Shown: in pieces, positions 44,701 to 56,399 of the stretch
Numbering within the stretch: the stretch's first letter is position 1
Layout of the letters: the number at the start of each line of letters is the position of its first letter
Notes under the pieces: generated by a model
Database searches by the model: none
Told to the model about the DNA's origin: nothing
The model's input: only the letters and a program-made list of their open reading frames with translations
Assembly: GCF_964275005.1 (NCBI RefSeq)
Contig: NC_092706.1
Location: 4,225,113-4,289,112 of the forward strand
Direction: 5' to 3'
Length of the DNA stretch: 64,000 bases
Source of the DNA: Diadema setosum
Lineage: Eukaryota > Echinodermata > Echinoidea > Diadematoida > Diadematidae
Position numbers and translations under genes: made by a program

Positions 44701-45951
44701 CGCCGTCCAAACCTTCTGCGTAACCACCAGAAGAAGCACCTAGATAAACCACCCAAAGGAAATGAAGAGGAGAAAACGTTCATGTGTGAACTATGTGGGG
44801 ATGTATTCCGCAAGGCAAAGTATCTGAAGAATCACCAGCTGCGGCACCAGGGTAATCTGCCGTTTGTGTGCAAGATTTGTGGCCGGCGATTTCTGTTTCA
44901 GAGGCAGCTGAAGAGGCACGACATCATCCACCGCGATGTGAAGCCCATCCTGTGCCAGGAGTGCGGGAGGGGCTTTGTGCAGCGCTCACAGCTCAATGCA
45001 CACATGAGGCAACACACTGGAGAGAAGCCCTACAAGTGTGACATGTGCGAAAGAGCCTTCACGCACAACGTCAGCCTCAAGACCCACAAGAAGCGGGACC
45101 ACGGCATCGACGTTGGCCGCTGCGCCAACCCTCACCTGGGACGACCTAAGCGGAGTGGGGAGGCAGCACCGAAAAGCAAAAGCTCAAAGTCCGCATCGGC
45201 CAAGAAGGTATCCCAGACGAGAAACCAGTCTGTGATCAACAACCCACCGGTGTCACAGTATTCAGAGTGCAGAATGGTCGCCCCTCCTGTCAGCCACTTG
45301 CCAATGGGTCTCGTCATCAACCCTGACCGCCAAGGCATGGATCTGAGCATGGAATCCCCTGAAAGCCCTCCACCTGTTGACAACAGCAGGCAAGCCATGA
45401 TGCCAACTCGACTTCCAGACAGGAGCCACCGGGACAGACAGGATTCCATCGAGCGGTCCAATGCAACGATCCACAACCTTGACAGCCATCCTCGTGGAAG
45501 CCATGGCGACGGGCACTCACCAAGCATAGAGCACCTAGGAAACCCGCATATAGAGAGGTCTGTGATTAGCATGGACCGGCACGGTCCCAGTGGAAACACC
45601 AGTTGCGGCAGCGGGGGTGGCCACAGCCACGCCCACTTCGAAAGGTCCATGGGAATGCCCCTGCTGGAGAGATCATTGTCCAGTCACCTGACCGACAGGC
45701 AGGGGCTTTCCCCGCCCATCGATTCAAGAACCAGCAACGCCCATGGCCACCACATGGGGCATCATCACCAGGCGGGCATTCCGCTGATCGCCCGTCCAGA
45801 CTTGAACCAGCACCTCATCAGGCAGAAGAAAGGGAAGGAGCTGGACCAGCCCCCTCACCAGAGCAACCCGCCCCACCCTCCGTACCCCTGGGGCGCCTGG
45901 GGAAATGTTGGAGATGGAATGGGGATGCGGTTTCCTGTGTTTCCACAGTAG
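32741..45951 (+). CDS. C2H2 zinc-finger protein with AT-hook (six exons)
   Basis: Exons: 32741-33045, 38263-38331, 39284-39551, 40481-40585, 42915-43075 (or to 43081) and 43887-45951; the phases agree at every join, giving about 990 residues. The N-terminus is acidic and has a leucine-rich element (FDKWTKLKDLVGLSG, ARLAAFLIDFW) like the small N-terminal modules of some zinc-finger proteins. Next come a lysine-rich basic region, an acidic stretch and an AT-hook core KRGRGRPKL formed across exons 4 and 5. The last exon holds seven C2H2 units: an isolated one (FQCKICLEQ, about 322-345), one at about 539-558, and five in a row at about 567-708. Only the last pair has an HTGEKP linker. A Ser/His/Pro-rich tail (HGHHMGHHH) ends the protein. 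I infer a nuclear DNA-binding regulator; no ortholog name can be given. ATG 32726 is an alternative start. Confidence 0.8.
33814..34684. mobile_element. Foldback element with GGGCCGGATGCATAAA ends
   Basis: Ends are GGGCCGGATGCATAAA and TTTTATGCATCCGGCCC, with ATT on both sides. Both arms contain many AAGCAATTGCTTG palindromes and CTAGCAAAAG units. It lies in intron 1 of the zinc-finger gene, just before the LINE fragment. Confidence 0.7.
34870..36040 (-). mobile_element. Truncated non-LTR retrotransposon (LINE) reverse transcriptase
   Basis: Read on the minus strand, the segment encodes the C-terminal half of a non-LTR reverse transcriptase. It has motif A MDFKKAFDVVPHH near 35940, the catalytic box as FSDDCILYR near 35690, then KLSYS and TYLGVELISDLSW. 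The 197-codon open part at 35493-34900 follows, with ANRQLGLLRRNLYGC, LVRPLLEYCNAVWGP and RRTIPQWNDLPDNV, typical of Jockey/CR1-type elements. The N-terminal endonuclease is missing, and the RT part has in-frame stops, for example in PHH*LLHKH and RA*EQKW. It is therefore a dead 5'-truncated copy, lying in intron 1 of the zinc-finger gene. Confidence 0.8.
38504..38923. mobile_element. Pogo-type MITE with TTATCCGG ends
   Basis: Left end CAGTTGAACCTCTCTTATCC and right end GGATACGAGAGGTTCAGCTG, flanked by TA. TATCCGG motifs repeat inside in both orientations. It lies in intron 2 of the zinc-finger gene. Confidence 0.6.
40614..41246. mobile_element. Mutator-like foldback element with 9-base target duplication
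   Basis: Inverted arms of about 110 bases (TAGCCTATCCGATAGGCGTC and GACGCCTATCGGATAGGCTA outermost) are flanked by GCTCCTTAC at 40605-40613 and 41247-41255. Long TIRs with a 9-base duplication are the mark of Mutator-like elements. No transposase frame is present. It starts 28 bases after the end of zinc-finger exon 4. Confidence 0.75.
42131..42295. mobile_element. Decayed pogo-type MITE (AAGTCAA repeats)
   Basis: The right end reads ACAAGGTTGACTG before TA; the left end, TTTAAGTCGACCTCAAA, is decayed. AAGTCAA and TTGACTT motifs fill the interior. It lies in intron 4 of the zinc-finger gene. Confidence 0.4.
43341..43548. mobile_element. MITE with AAAAGTGGAAATTTTCGCG ends
   Basis: Ends are CTTTAAAAGTGGAAATTTTC and GAAAATATCCACTTTTACAG, flanked by TA. 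CGCG-containing half-palindromes lie inside. It is in the last intron of the zinc-finger gene. Confidence 0.6.
43887..45951 (+). other. Terminal zinc-finger exon
   Basis: One exon of 688 codons after CTGTAG carries all seven fingers and the whole C-terminal region. Its GC content is clearly higher than in the surrounding introns. Fingers read YPCDKC, FMCELC, FVCKIC, ILCQEC and YKCDMC, each followed by two spaced histidines. A ~200-residue acidic, low-complexity spacer separates finger 1 from the rest. The tail repeats short DR/ER-rich segments (SHRDRQDSIERS, NPHIERSVISMDR, HAHFERSMGMPLLERS). Confidence 0.85.
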
Positions 45952-46316
45952 GCAATAATCACATTTTGCCTTCCAGCCGAGCCCTTTCCATGAATCACAT
46001 TTTCTGACATGTTCCAATGTGAAATAATGCTTAGAATGCAGTATCCATAGAGTCCCTGGAATCATTTATTGATGAATATTTGTTATGCCTGAATATTGCA
46101 ATGGTTCCACTGCATAATCTTGACATGGTTCAACATGTTCTATGGTTTAGATACCACGTTCACTACATGCAGTGATGATGTGGATATGTTGACATGTTGA
46201 TATTGGCAAATTATGTGATTTGATATTCAGATGTCAAATTTGTGCATATTTTGACATTTGAATATCAGAATTAAGAAACTCAGTTCGTGTCCAGATATAA
46301 AATTATGCAATCTTGA

Positions 46317-46322
46317 AATAAA
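46317..46322 (+). terminator. Candidate polyadenylation signal of the zinc-finger gene
   Basis: AATAAA about 370 bases after the stop. Further AATAAA hexamers lie at 46816 and 46826, so alternative 3' ends are possible. Confidence 0.35.
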
Positions 46323-47954
46323 TAAGATAAAAGTAAGCATTGTACAGCATGAAATGCACTTGTGCCCACCACTTAGTTCTTTTTTTTTTTTTTGAAAGAT
46401 ATCTAATATCATTGTGTGTATTCAGTAAGATATTCTGATTTTCTTTTTTTTTTTTTAAAGATTTATTCTTGTTGCATGATCAGTATCATAAGGGCTAAGT
46501 ATGGAGATTTTTTTAATGCAATTTTCATTGTGTGGTTAACAGCATTACAGCAAGTGTTATGATTAGAAATCAGATTATTGGAAGTATGCATACACAAATG
46601 ATTAGAACAAAGTATGTGTACATTCTGAGAAGTGTCGTGAAAAGTAAACCTTTAGCATGATCAGATAGAGACTTTTCACAATGCTGTACACATGGATTGA
46701 GTACAGGTACGGTAAAACAATTAATTCAGCAGTAGTTTGCCTTGAGCTGTGAGTAGTATGTTGTTTCATGTATATAAACAAGAACATGTTAAGATGCATA
46801 ATGCTGGGGCCTTCAAATAAACAAATAAAACAATGCATGTCTAGCTATCTTGTTTATCCAAAAAATTAGAAGTTGAACTTAGCTTGGATGACTTTGAATG
46901 AATATTGATTGCACCCTTCACTTTCAACTCTTCCATGGTTTCTCCAGTCCTGAGCTCCTCCAAGCAACTTTTTCTCTCCCTTAGGAAGAAAAAATGGAAT
47001 TAACAAAAGTACAAACGTTTGTTGCAACTTGATGCTGCAGTATCAGACCAGATGATGTAATCTACTTTTTAATTCAGTTTTACAAGTCTGATTTTGGTCA
47101 CAGGCCTGCACTTCGGCTGACTGCTGCTAAGTTGCAGGAAGCACGAGTGGGATTTGTATGTCAAATTATACCCACCCCCCCCCCCAAAAAAAAAAAAAAA
47201 AGACTCATGTGCCATGTGGTTTCTTCAACTCAGTGATGATTCCAAACTGCTAAGTGATCGGCAATCATCAACACTGCTGTGAGGCGTGTGCTGTTGGAGT
47301 CTTGGGTGGTAGGCCCTCTAAAGTAATTTGCCAGCATGGGGTGACCTTCAAATTCCAAGAGTACAGTTCACTGCATCTCACCACATCCAAATGCCAACAG
47401 CCTTGATAAATGGCGTCATTTCCAGATAGTGTGCCAGCTTTAGTTTACGATACTCATCATCCAGTATCAGTTATGTGTCATCCATACTTATGGGCTTCTA
47501 GTAAAGTAGTCTATTTAAGTGCTGTTGCAGTAGACAATCCTTGTTATCTTTGCATGCATGAGCTGTTTGCGAGGCGCTTCGTAGAAAATGCGTAATGAAG
47601 TGAATATCTTATAAACAAACAGTAGTAGAAAAAAAATGCCTGTGGCTTGAAGAATGTTTCATCTTAAGCCAATGACTTGTGTGTGCCAGAAATATCAACA
47701 ACTCAAAATGAATAACAGTACACATCTGTAATGAATTTATAATGAACCATAATGGTGCTAGTCTCGTAACTGGCATGTGAGACTCTTTATTGGGTGTTGT
47801 CGGTGATGTCCTATTTTGGCCTGATATTTCTATGTTCTGCAGCAAGGTAGTCTCTGTAGAGTACATGCAAGGAACCTTTTTTTTTTTTTGCATACATGTT
47901 GTGCCAAACCTCTGAAGGAGACAAATGAATTGCTACTCATGCTGATCAGATGTA

Positions 47955-48352
47955 CAGTGTAACCTCCTGATAATGAGATACCTGATATAATGAGGTGATT
48001 TTGCAGGTTGCATTCTGTTTATTGATATTCTTTCTTTCTTTTTTATCCCTGTTATAATGAGGTACCATATAAAGAGTAATTATCCCTGTTATATGCAGCA
48101 GGGGCAGTTTCATTTGTCGATGGAACTGCTCAATCTGGTGAGAGAGTACTCTCACTTCCTGTAATATTTGCGAGTAACTCCCACTTTTGTTTTATAGTAT
48201 TACAAGCACACTCGATGCTCTTTAGCTATTTCATTGATGAATGAAATTGCCCCTGCTGCCAATAGGCACCATGATGTCGCAAATAGAGAAAACTAGTCTA
48301 ATTGTTAAATTTCAGGGGTCCCAAGCGGCTCTCTATAATGGGGGTTACCCTG
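47955..48352. mobile_element. Pogo-type MITE with ATAATGAG repeats
   Basis: It starts CAGTGTAACCTCCTGATAAT after TA and ends TATAATGGGGGTTACCCTG. ATAATGAGGT repeats lie near both ends. The right-hand TA is mutated. Confidence 0.45.
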
Positions 48353-50918
48353 TTCTATAAAGGTCAAGAGAGTGTACCAGTGGCAGAGCAGTACACATCA
48401 CAGCAGCTCAGTGATATCTCTGTGCATGTCATAGTGTGTTAATAGGTAAAAGGGATGGCTGCATGTGGCATTATATTAGCAAAGAGCTAGGTATTTACAA
48501 TGTAACTGCACTCTCCACTGACTTCAGCTGCCACTGACAGGGCAGCATTACACAGCTTTACAGCGCTGGAGCAGTGTCCAGTCACATGGAAAGAAGCAAA
48601 TCAGGCTTGCTTAGAGCACACGCAGCTCTCATGGCACTGCCATCACCTCCCCATTCCTTTGCATCTCATTCAGCGGATCGTTCCTCACTTTACATGAGAG
48701 TACTGGGGTTCAGCAACCCACAGTTCTGGGACCATGAAGAGAAGGTCCCGGGGTTCAAGTCCCACCAGGTGCATGCATCTATAAAATGGCATGTTTTATC
48801 GGCTGTGCCCCTGTTGGACCACAAGTACGAACGGCACCCTTCAGAGGGGTAATAAATGATGATGGAGAAGCCTACTTGTAGAATAGTATCAACACTGCAA
48901 GAGGCTAGCCCTTATAAACGTGATATCTATCATCTTGATTATCATTATAATGATGATTATCCTGATATGCTTTGTGCCACCCTTTCAAGACCATGGTTGC
49001 CATGTAACGATTCAGTTTTTATGTCTCTTTACAGGGGGCTTCTCTTTGCTGCTTTCAGGTGAACAAGAGGCAATTTTTTTTTTCATTTTGATTAATGAAT
49101 CAAGTAAATGTAGCATTGAATGCATCATAGCTGCAAAAAAAAAAAAAAATTATGAACGAGGAAGAAAAATACAAGATTAATTAGTGAATAAGCAATGCAG
49201 CTGAAAAGTGGAACAATCAACCTATGTCCCCATATATGCCATTTACTTGTCAGTCATACCACAAATGGTTGTAGTTTGACTTTTTCATCAGATGGACTTC
49301 AGAAATCATATCAGACTGATAGCAGTGCACTGTTTGGCACGGTAGCTTCATTGAGAAACATGATCGACATCAAATGCTGCTTTATTTTTTCTCTCAAGAG
49401 AGGTGCATACTCTAAACAAAAATTTAAAGTTTTGTCAAGTGGCATTGGTGCCAGCAACCAGCAAATAAGCCTCTAGTATGGCTGTGCTGTTAATGTCGAA
49501 CGTGAGCAGAGAAAATATGCCGTTGGAAAGGCTTTGTGGTATCTGTTCAGCACCAGACATGAAACATGCCTGACCTTGTGGTTGGATGCCAATATTAATA
49601 TGTCGTATCATGATTTTTATGCCTCTATGGGTAGGGGATGGGAGTAGTTTTCATTATTTTTGTGGGGTTTTTTTTCTCTCCTTCTTACTTGCTTTCTCTG
49701 AGGTGCTATGAAAGTAGAAATCATGAAAATAATCATTCAGCATTTTCAACCAATATTGTATGTTGAGAAATTGCTTCTGGTGGCTGGTTTAAAAACCGAA
49801 GAGCCCCAGACAGCTGGTAACGGAATGTCATCACGTAGTCACCAAAACAAATACATTACCTAATGTACTGTACATTGTAGTATGTGTGTGTCGTATCACT
49901 CAAGTTATGCATGATAAAGCTATTATGGTATATCCTTTGAAGAAATGTATACATTCGCCATATATGCTGTATTTTCTGTTTTTCGAATCTGACATGTTCA
50001 GCTATTCATGAATGGAAAATATGAACAAAATTTGCATGAACCCAAATTAAGGTGTTGCTGTAACAAAAGGAATGAAATGTAAAAATGAAAAGTAATGAAA
50101 AAGCAAAGAAAATGTGCTAAAAAAAGAAGAAGCTATTAACACCTTGGTTTGGGTTGAATATCAATAGTATTGCAATTGAAATCTTCATTTAAAAATTATG
50201 AGTATTTATGCATTTAATGAAAGCTTTACAAATTACATTTCGTGTGTTTATCCAAAGGAGCTTGCATCGTAAGGAGACTTTGCTGTAGATATTCAGCTTG
50301 TTTGTCAGAGTAGAATTCAATGTGAACCTTAACACACCCCCAAAAGGGTCTAAAGTGCATGGCTAGCCATCTTTTTACAATTTTTGCTTGTGAAGTTTTG
50401 TGCGATATTATATATTCTCTAGATGTTGTTGCCCCAGTATAACTGGACTAATTTGTAGCGTAGGAGAAATTTTGTATGTGTGTACTCTTGACTGTGACAT
50501 CTGAAATTCTTGAGAGAAAGAGATATCTGCATGAGAAATTTTCGTGTGGAATGACTTTTCTTTGTTAGTAGGACTCTAATGCCCTATAAAAGAAAAGACA
50601 AAAAATCTCTTCCACAAATCCATATGGGATACTGGCAAGGTTCCCAAACGTTTCACAATTTAGATGGATTCGAATGATATGATGTTGTGTGAACTTGTTT
50701 GAAGACAGTGTGTCAGTGGTGGTCTGCTTGATATTCCAAGCAACATGACAAAGTTTACTATATTTTCAATGCATGTCGTAGCATACACTAAAGTGCTAAG
50801 TCTGTGTACCGGAGATGGTGTATTCAAAATTCTGCTGGTATCACACGAATTCTGTCGCAAAATCAAAAGTGTGCTCTCTGTCTCTCTCATAGTGGCAGTG
50901 TTTTGACTCTATCTGTAG

Positions 50919-53900
50919 ATGTCGTCTCTCAAAGCTGAGAGCGACCACAAGTGGAGATTTCGAGGTAGTGGTGCTCCTTTGCCAACCCTTTTCTCGGCTA
51001 CCGACACAGTTTCATCCAGAGATTGTAAATTTGTGTCGAAAATATATTTCTGGTCATGGACAAAGTCCAGCCTGCTCGTAAATGTTGCGTTAAGAATTGG
51101 GCAGCGAGTCGCTCGTTCCAGGCAGTTGTGATCCACTCATCATCTTTTTATTTTCTGAGCACAGGGAGAATGTCTTCCGGTTGCGCTCAAAAGACCCAGT
51201 AACATGAAGATTCATGGGTTGCCCAATTCATTCACTGCCCACCTGGGTACATTGCAAAACCATGAATAGCACCAGCCGGCAAGTATGTGCGTTGAAGCTT
51301 ACGCTTACCGGCGCCGGTCGACTCCAGTTAAGAGTCTTAATTGGCTGTGTGTGTTACAGAGATCAGTGATACACTTTGTTACAGCAGAGGACTCTTGAAA
51401 ATATCCGAGCTGGGTCAGCTTTCCGACACTATGGTATCCCCACGCTACTGGATCTTTAAGATGACAGAATTTGATTCGAGCAGTCGATCTCGCATGTTAG
51501 CCTTGGATCTAACATTGTCGTAGACTTAAATCAAACTTGTCTGTTAAATCTCTTTATGAGCTTTGCAGCTTTTTAAATCACTTGGTGAAAATTTGCAAAG
51601 GAGGACTGACTGCTACCTTGAAAGCTTCATAGTGTGTTTCCATCTTTGTAGCTGTAATAAGTATACCAAAAAAAAAGACCAGAAAGCAAACCAGTAGGTC
51701 TGAAATTCTTCAAAAGATAAGACTACTTGGTGAGTATTCTATGGTGTTTGTAAATAGCCAAATTTTAGTAGTGTAGCAAAAATATACAATTAATGGTTTT
51801 TTTTTGTGCATGAAACTAGATATAAACGAAATAGCTATTGAAGATGCTTGGTCTTTTGTTATTGTTTCTAGCAAAAGTTAAAATCCTAAGGACTATTCAT
51901 TACACATAGATCATATGCTTGTTTCACTCACCAAATGCAAAAACAAATTGTGGTTTGTGTTTTTTGACTTTTTTTTACATGTGTTACTAATTTTCTTCCC
52001 TTTCAATATGTTATATGTGTGTGTCTGTGCCTGTGTGTGTTCTTGTGAATGGCTTCAGTTGGAGACATTGGTTAGTTTCACACTGGGCAACCAGGGATAC
52101 ATTTTACACGAGGGTAGTCAAAACAGAGTTGTTAAAACAATTATAAAAAACACCCTCGTAAGGCCCTAGGAGTAGGTCTCACCTTAGAGGTATATAGTAC
52201 ACCGTCCTATGCTGCACAACAATGCCTGTATGTGAGTGAATACCGGTAGTTACATAGGCCTACTTCACACTGGGCAAATGGGGAAATTCAGAAATTTTTG
52301 TACATCATTGATTAATACAGTATGCATCATGCTCTACGTTAAACATATTTTTTTTTTTTGCAAACTAAACTGAATTTGAATATAATTTTACTGGTTTTCC
52401 ATTTTGCTTCAATTGTCAATTTTTAATAGCGAAATAAAGAAAAATATATTTTTCAGAAACAAGTAATGCAGACCTCCAACCTTTCTGAATGTGGAGGAGG
52501 GTGTCTGAATTTCGATGATTCCCAGCTCTTGTGTCAGTAAAAATTTCCTATTATTCTTAATGATTTTACGACACACTCCTGTGGGAACTGCTCTCTCTTT
52601 CCTACTTTTGAGCCAAACCATCCTTTTTGTATTTTTTCAGTCAGAAAGGTCGGGAATGTAATATATGCACAGTTTCCTTGAGCAAACTACAATGTAGACC
52701 TATCCCTGGTTGAAGCCTGTTACAAGAGTGTGTGCTCTTTGTGTGTTTGTGTAGGGTCTATGGGGGGGGGGGGGGTCTGACGGGAAAGTTATATGCTGAC
52801 AACCATAGAGAGTGTATGACATCAATGAAATTGGAATGTGGTTACTGTTGTGTTTTTTTTTTTTTTGTGTTGTTTTTTCAGTAATCAAGATTTGTCAATA
52901 CCCTTCCATCAGCCCACATGAACTGCAAATTAGTCTTGGTTGCCAGTCTGTTTGTAGCCACTGCCTGAGGCGAGTTTCATATAGAAATGTGCATAAAACT
53001 TCAATTTAACAGTAATAATCGTTACCATGGTAACAACTGCAATATGCACTGCTGGTTGGTAGTTGCTCCCATAGAAGAGATAAATGTCTTATGTTGACAG
53101 TTGTGTAATTTTTTTTTTTTTTTTTTTTTGTGGAACAAGAATAATTTTTAACTAGATACTTTGTTATAGGCATCTAGTAGGGACAGTATTTTGCCATTTG
53201 TATAGGCCTATACTGTTTCCCTTGTGTGACCTGCTTGTCCCAATTCGGGCTATGTCATGGATCAGAGTTCTGCCTAATTTCCCAATACATTTTTTTTTCC
53301 TGCTGACAGTATTATGAGTCTCTTAGTATTCCATTACTTTTTCCATAATCATGTATTGCCAAATATTCCCTGTCACACACAACTCTTTTCTCAATAAACC
53401 TAAAGATTACTTGCAGTATGTCATAGAAAAATGAGGGCTTGATAGTAATGTAATGAGCAATCACCATATTTGTGTCAAAAATCTAAACTGAGTATTACCA
53501 TCATTGTTATGATTGTTATTGTATGTATTAACAGTATTGTCATTATTACTATTGTTGTTGTTATTATCCATGTTATTATTGTTTTTGTCATCATCACTGA
53601 CAGCATAGTAATCATCATCATCATCACCATTATTTCTAGTGTCAACCATGCTGCTTATTGCTGTATCCATGGCAACAGGGACCAAGAGAATTTTTCTTCC
53701 CACCAGGTCTTCTGATAGCATCAACATGCGTGCACTCATTCTTATTCATATCCACCCATTGAAGACTAGTCCCGAGCATACTCGGGCAAGTATCTTTGGA
53801 AAATGCACGTTGTAGCAAACTCAGCCGTCCTCAACGGGATAGCCCATGGGTACGCCCTTGTTTTGCTTTGTCAAATTTGGGATACAGTCTCCGTCATGGT

Positions 53901-56222
53901 CTGATGTTTCATCCATTTTTAGCAAGAAATTTCTCAAGCATACTATACTCTTGGTCCCGTACGTACTGTCTGTGCAAAACACAGGCGGAGAAAAATTATG
54001 GCGTTACTCAACTTGCGCATTCTGTGTAACCCTGTTCTGTGTGTTGTGTAACAAGTAATTATTCATGAGGCACGCATTTTGCAAACAAAACGATTGCCTT
54101 TAATAAGGTTTGCGTGAATAGTCCTTTCTGTTCGTAGTTCTGTGATGATATTTCCTGCATTGAATTCTTCCAGAAATATGAACAGAGAGGTTTATCCCTT
54201 GGTAAAGATATTGATCTGGATCCCATTTCATAAAACTTGTTATCAGTGACAACTGCCACATTTCTGTGACAAATTTGCTCTTAGCCAATCAGATGCAAGG
54301 ATTTCAGTAGCTTATGACATCTGTGACAACTTGTCACTGATAACAAGTTTTATGAAACGGGACCCAGATCATCATCATATTCTGCTCCATGCCACTGACT
54401 TTTGTCCTCAGATGGTTATCTAAACGAGGTGTCTCGTGTCCATAAACCCTGTAAGATTAACAGCACAGGAATACTGAAACTGCAAGATATTATCAATATC
54501 CCTTACATGATGAGGTAATTGTCTGTTTTCTCCTGGTTGTGAACGGCATAATTTTGTATGTTCTTTTCAATTAGACTTTCAACAACCATTAGTCATAATT
54601 GGCACATCTCTCATATTATGTACCTGGTAATCCTCTAGGTTGACATTTTTAGGCTCTGTGAAAAAATGAAGAAATACATGTATTTCTAAATGTGTGCATC
54701 AACTGTGGTCAAGTCAATGAATTCCAGCACATTGAAAGTTTACTTCATGTAGTCTTGCTCCAATGATACATTATATTTTAGTAAATGCCATTGATGGTTA
54801 CTATCAATCAACTGTATCCAGCTGTTGGTACAGTTAACCTGTGGTAATTTATTCATGTTAGCTTTGTGGGGATACCCACACCACCAATCCCTGTACCAAC
54901 TTCAGAATAATTATTTGATAATTCATGCCTGGAGAAATAGATAGATTAGATATTTTCCCGCCATTATTCATACACGCCTTCACTGATACCATTTGCACCT
55001 TGTGAATTTATAGCGAAGGGACGGGACTTTTACAGTGTGTTTGGCTTGTTTATAGCCCAAGAGTGCATCATTGTACCCATTTTTTTAACCTGAAACGAAC
55101 CACTAGAGATGGACTATTATGATATCTTGTTGATAAGAAATCATTGTAAACACTGTTGTTACTTCACATTTCATCCAACAAATATGTACTAACGATAAGA
55201 ATTATGTGCTATGAACAGATGTGTTTTGTTATGAGGGGTAGATACGTTTAGCATTAAATGCGTTAAAAAATACTTGTGCTATTCATTACAAGGGTAGGTA
55301 GGTATGAAGAGTTTTGTACATGGAAGCAACAGGGTCCAACTGTGAGTGAGTTCATCGAGTGCGAGTTGCTCTTTTGCTCTTCAAATCACAACTGTGATTT
55401 TAAAATTATGTAAAAACAATTTAAATTATAAACTATCAGTATTTTTTAAACTAGATATGTAAGTTCCCAAAAATGACCTTGTACACCATTTATGGTTAGG
55501 TAGACATTTTTTTTTTTTAAATTTTGTGTCTTCGTAGCAAAGCTACTTTTTATGTCGTTTTTCCTGTATTTTGTCCTCTTAAAACCAAAAAGCATATCCC
55601 TTTCTTTGTTTGTGTATGTGTCCCTGTGCCATTTTGTTCACAACATTAAATGTCATTCTGACACAAAACGAAAACTTGCAATGATGTGTTCAGCTCTTTA
55701 GTGACAGTGATTTTGTGATGGCTAGAGCCACAAGGGTAATTGTAATCAGAGCTGCCCAGTCTTCCTGATCCTACTGGAGGCTTCCTGAAAACATAAATAT
55801 TTCTTCATGTCAGGATAATAGAATACGAGAGTCTCCCCAATTTTCAATTTTTGCCGATTAAGATCAGTGGCGGATCCAGAGGGGGTGCACCGGGCGCGCG
55901 CCCCCTCTTTATTTTTGGTTAAAACAAAAGAAATAAAAAGAACAAAATGGGGGGTGCATATGTCCCCCCCCCCTTTAATTTTGCAAAGGCGCCTCCCCTT
56001 ATGGAATTCCTAGATCCGCCCCTGAAGATGCATGCAACACATAGGTATCTCCCCCATTGCTGATGTGGACTCTTGTCTGGTTTTGATATGTGGATATTGA
56101 CAGCCCTGGTTATCAACTCTCTTCTTGAGATTTATTGAATAGCTTCATAGCCCCTCTGTTTCAGAACTGATGAAATACTTCTATCCACTGTTCAGATTCT
56201 CTGTAACTCTTCCGTCAAGTGA
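50919..56222 (+). CDS. Tentative four-exon gene for an 86-residue protein
   Basis: Four short blocks join in frame at AG/GT sites: 50919-50964, 51360-51413, 54412-54514 and 56165-56222 (phases 1, 1, 2). They give a protein with MSSLKAESDHKWRFRE, RGLLKISELDGYLNEVSRVH, KINSTGILKLQDIINIPYMM and TDEILLSTVQILCNSSVK before a TGA. The blocks are short, and the GTCAGC donor of block 2 is weak, so the chain could be chance. In its favour, the third and fourth blocks have good pyrimidine tracts before their acceptors, and the first ATG follows a splice-like CTGTAG, which hints at an untranslated first exon. I do not recognise the protein. It has no signal peptide or membrane segment. Confidence 0.3.
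52469..52657. mobile_element. MITE with CAGACCTCCAACC ends, copy 2
   Basis: Aligns with 19841-20027 along its length, including CCTACTTTTGAGCCAAA. The right end (AAAGGTCGGGA) is decayed. Confidence 0.55.
54217..54366. mobile_element. MITE with TGGGTCCCGTTTCATAAAAC ends
   Basis: Arms of about 36 bases (ATAAAACTTGTTATCAGTGA and its complement TCACTGATAACAAGTTTTAT), flanked by GATC on both sides. Confidence 0.65.
55865..56024. mobile_element. MITE with CAGNGGCGGATCC ends, copy 2
   Basis: Ends are CAGTGGCGGATCCAGAG and TAGATCCGCCCCTG, with AAGAT on both sides as a 5-base target duplication. The interior aligns with 29897-30059 in the same layout. Confidence 0.7.
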
Positions 56223-56238
56223 AACACAGCTCACATTA

Positions 56239-56394
56239 AGGCCGCCGCACACTTTACGACTTATGGTCGCAAGACAGACAGACTTTGGAGCTGAAATATA
56301 CAAGCGTGTTTACTCTGAGGCTATTGTGAATTATTTCAGATCCAATGTCTGCCAGTCGTGTGACCAAAAGTCGTATAGGGTGCGGCGGCAGCCT
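56239..56394. mobile_element. Harbinger-type MITE with AGGCCGCCGCACAC ends
   Basis: Ends are AGGCCGCCGCACACTTTACG and TGCGGCGGCAGCCT, with TTA on both sides, a PIF/Harbinger-type target. Confidence 0.6.
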
Positions 56395-56399
56395 TTACA

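Larger units (their letters stand above)
46000..50900. other. 3' UTR and gene-free DNA after the zinc-finger gene
   Basis: Several AATAAA hexamers, poly-T/A runs and one pogo-type MITE (47955-48352). No convincing coding exon is seen. Confidence 0.45.

Noticed and set aside
45132-45650. 172-codon minus-strand frame
   Set aside because: Antisense shadow of the zinc-finger exon, whose own frame has clear C2H2 motifs.
48574-48852. 92-codon frame containing a B-box-like GGTTCAAGTCCC
   Set aside because: No A box at the right distance and no tRNA fold; probably a decayed SINE or chance.
53461-53739. Asn/Asp-rich minus-strand frame
   Set aside because: Low-complexity translation of ATT/ATC repeats.
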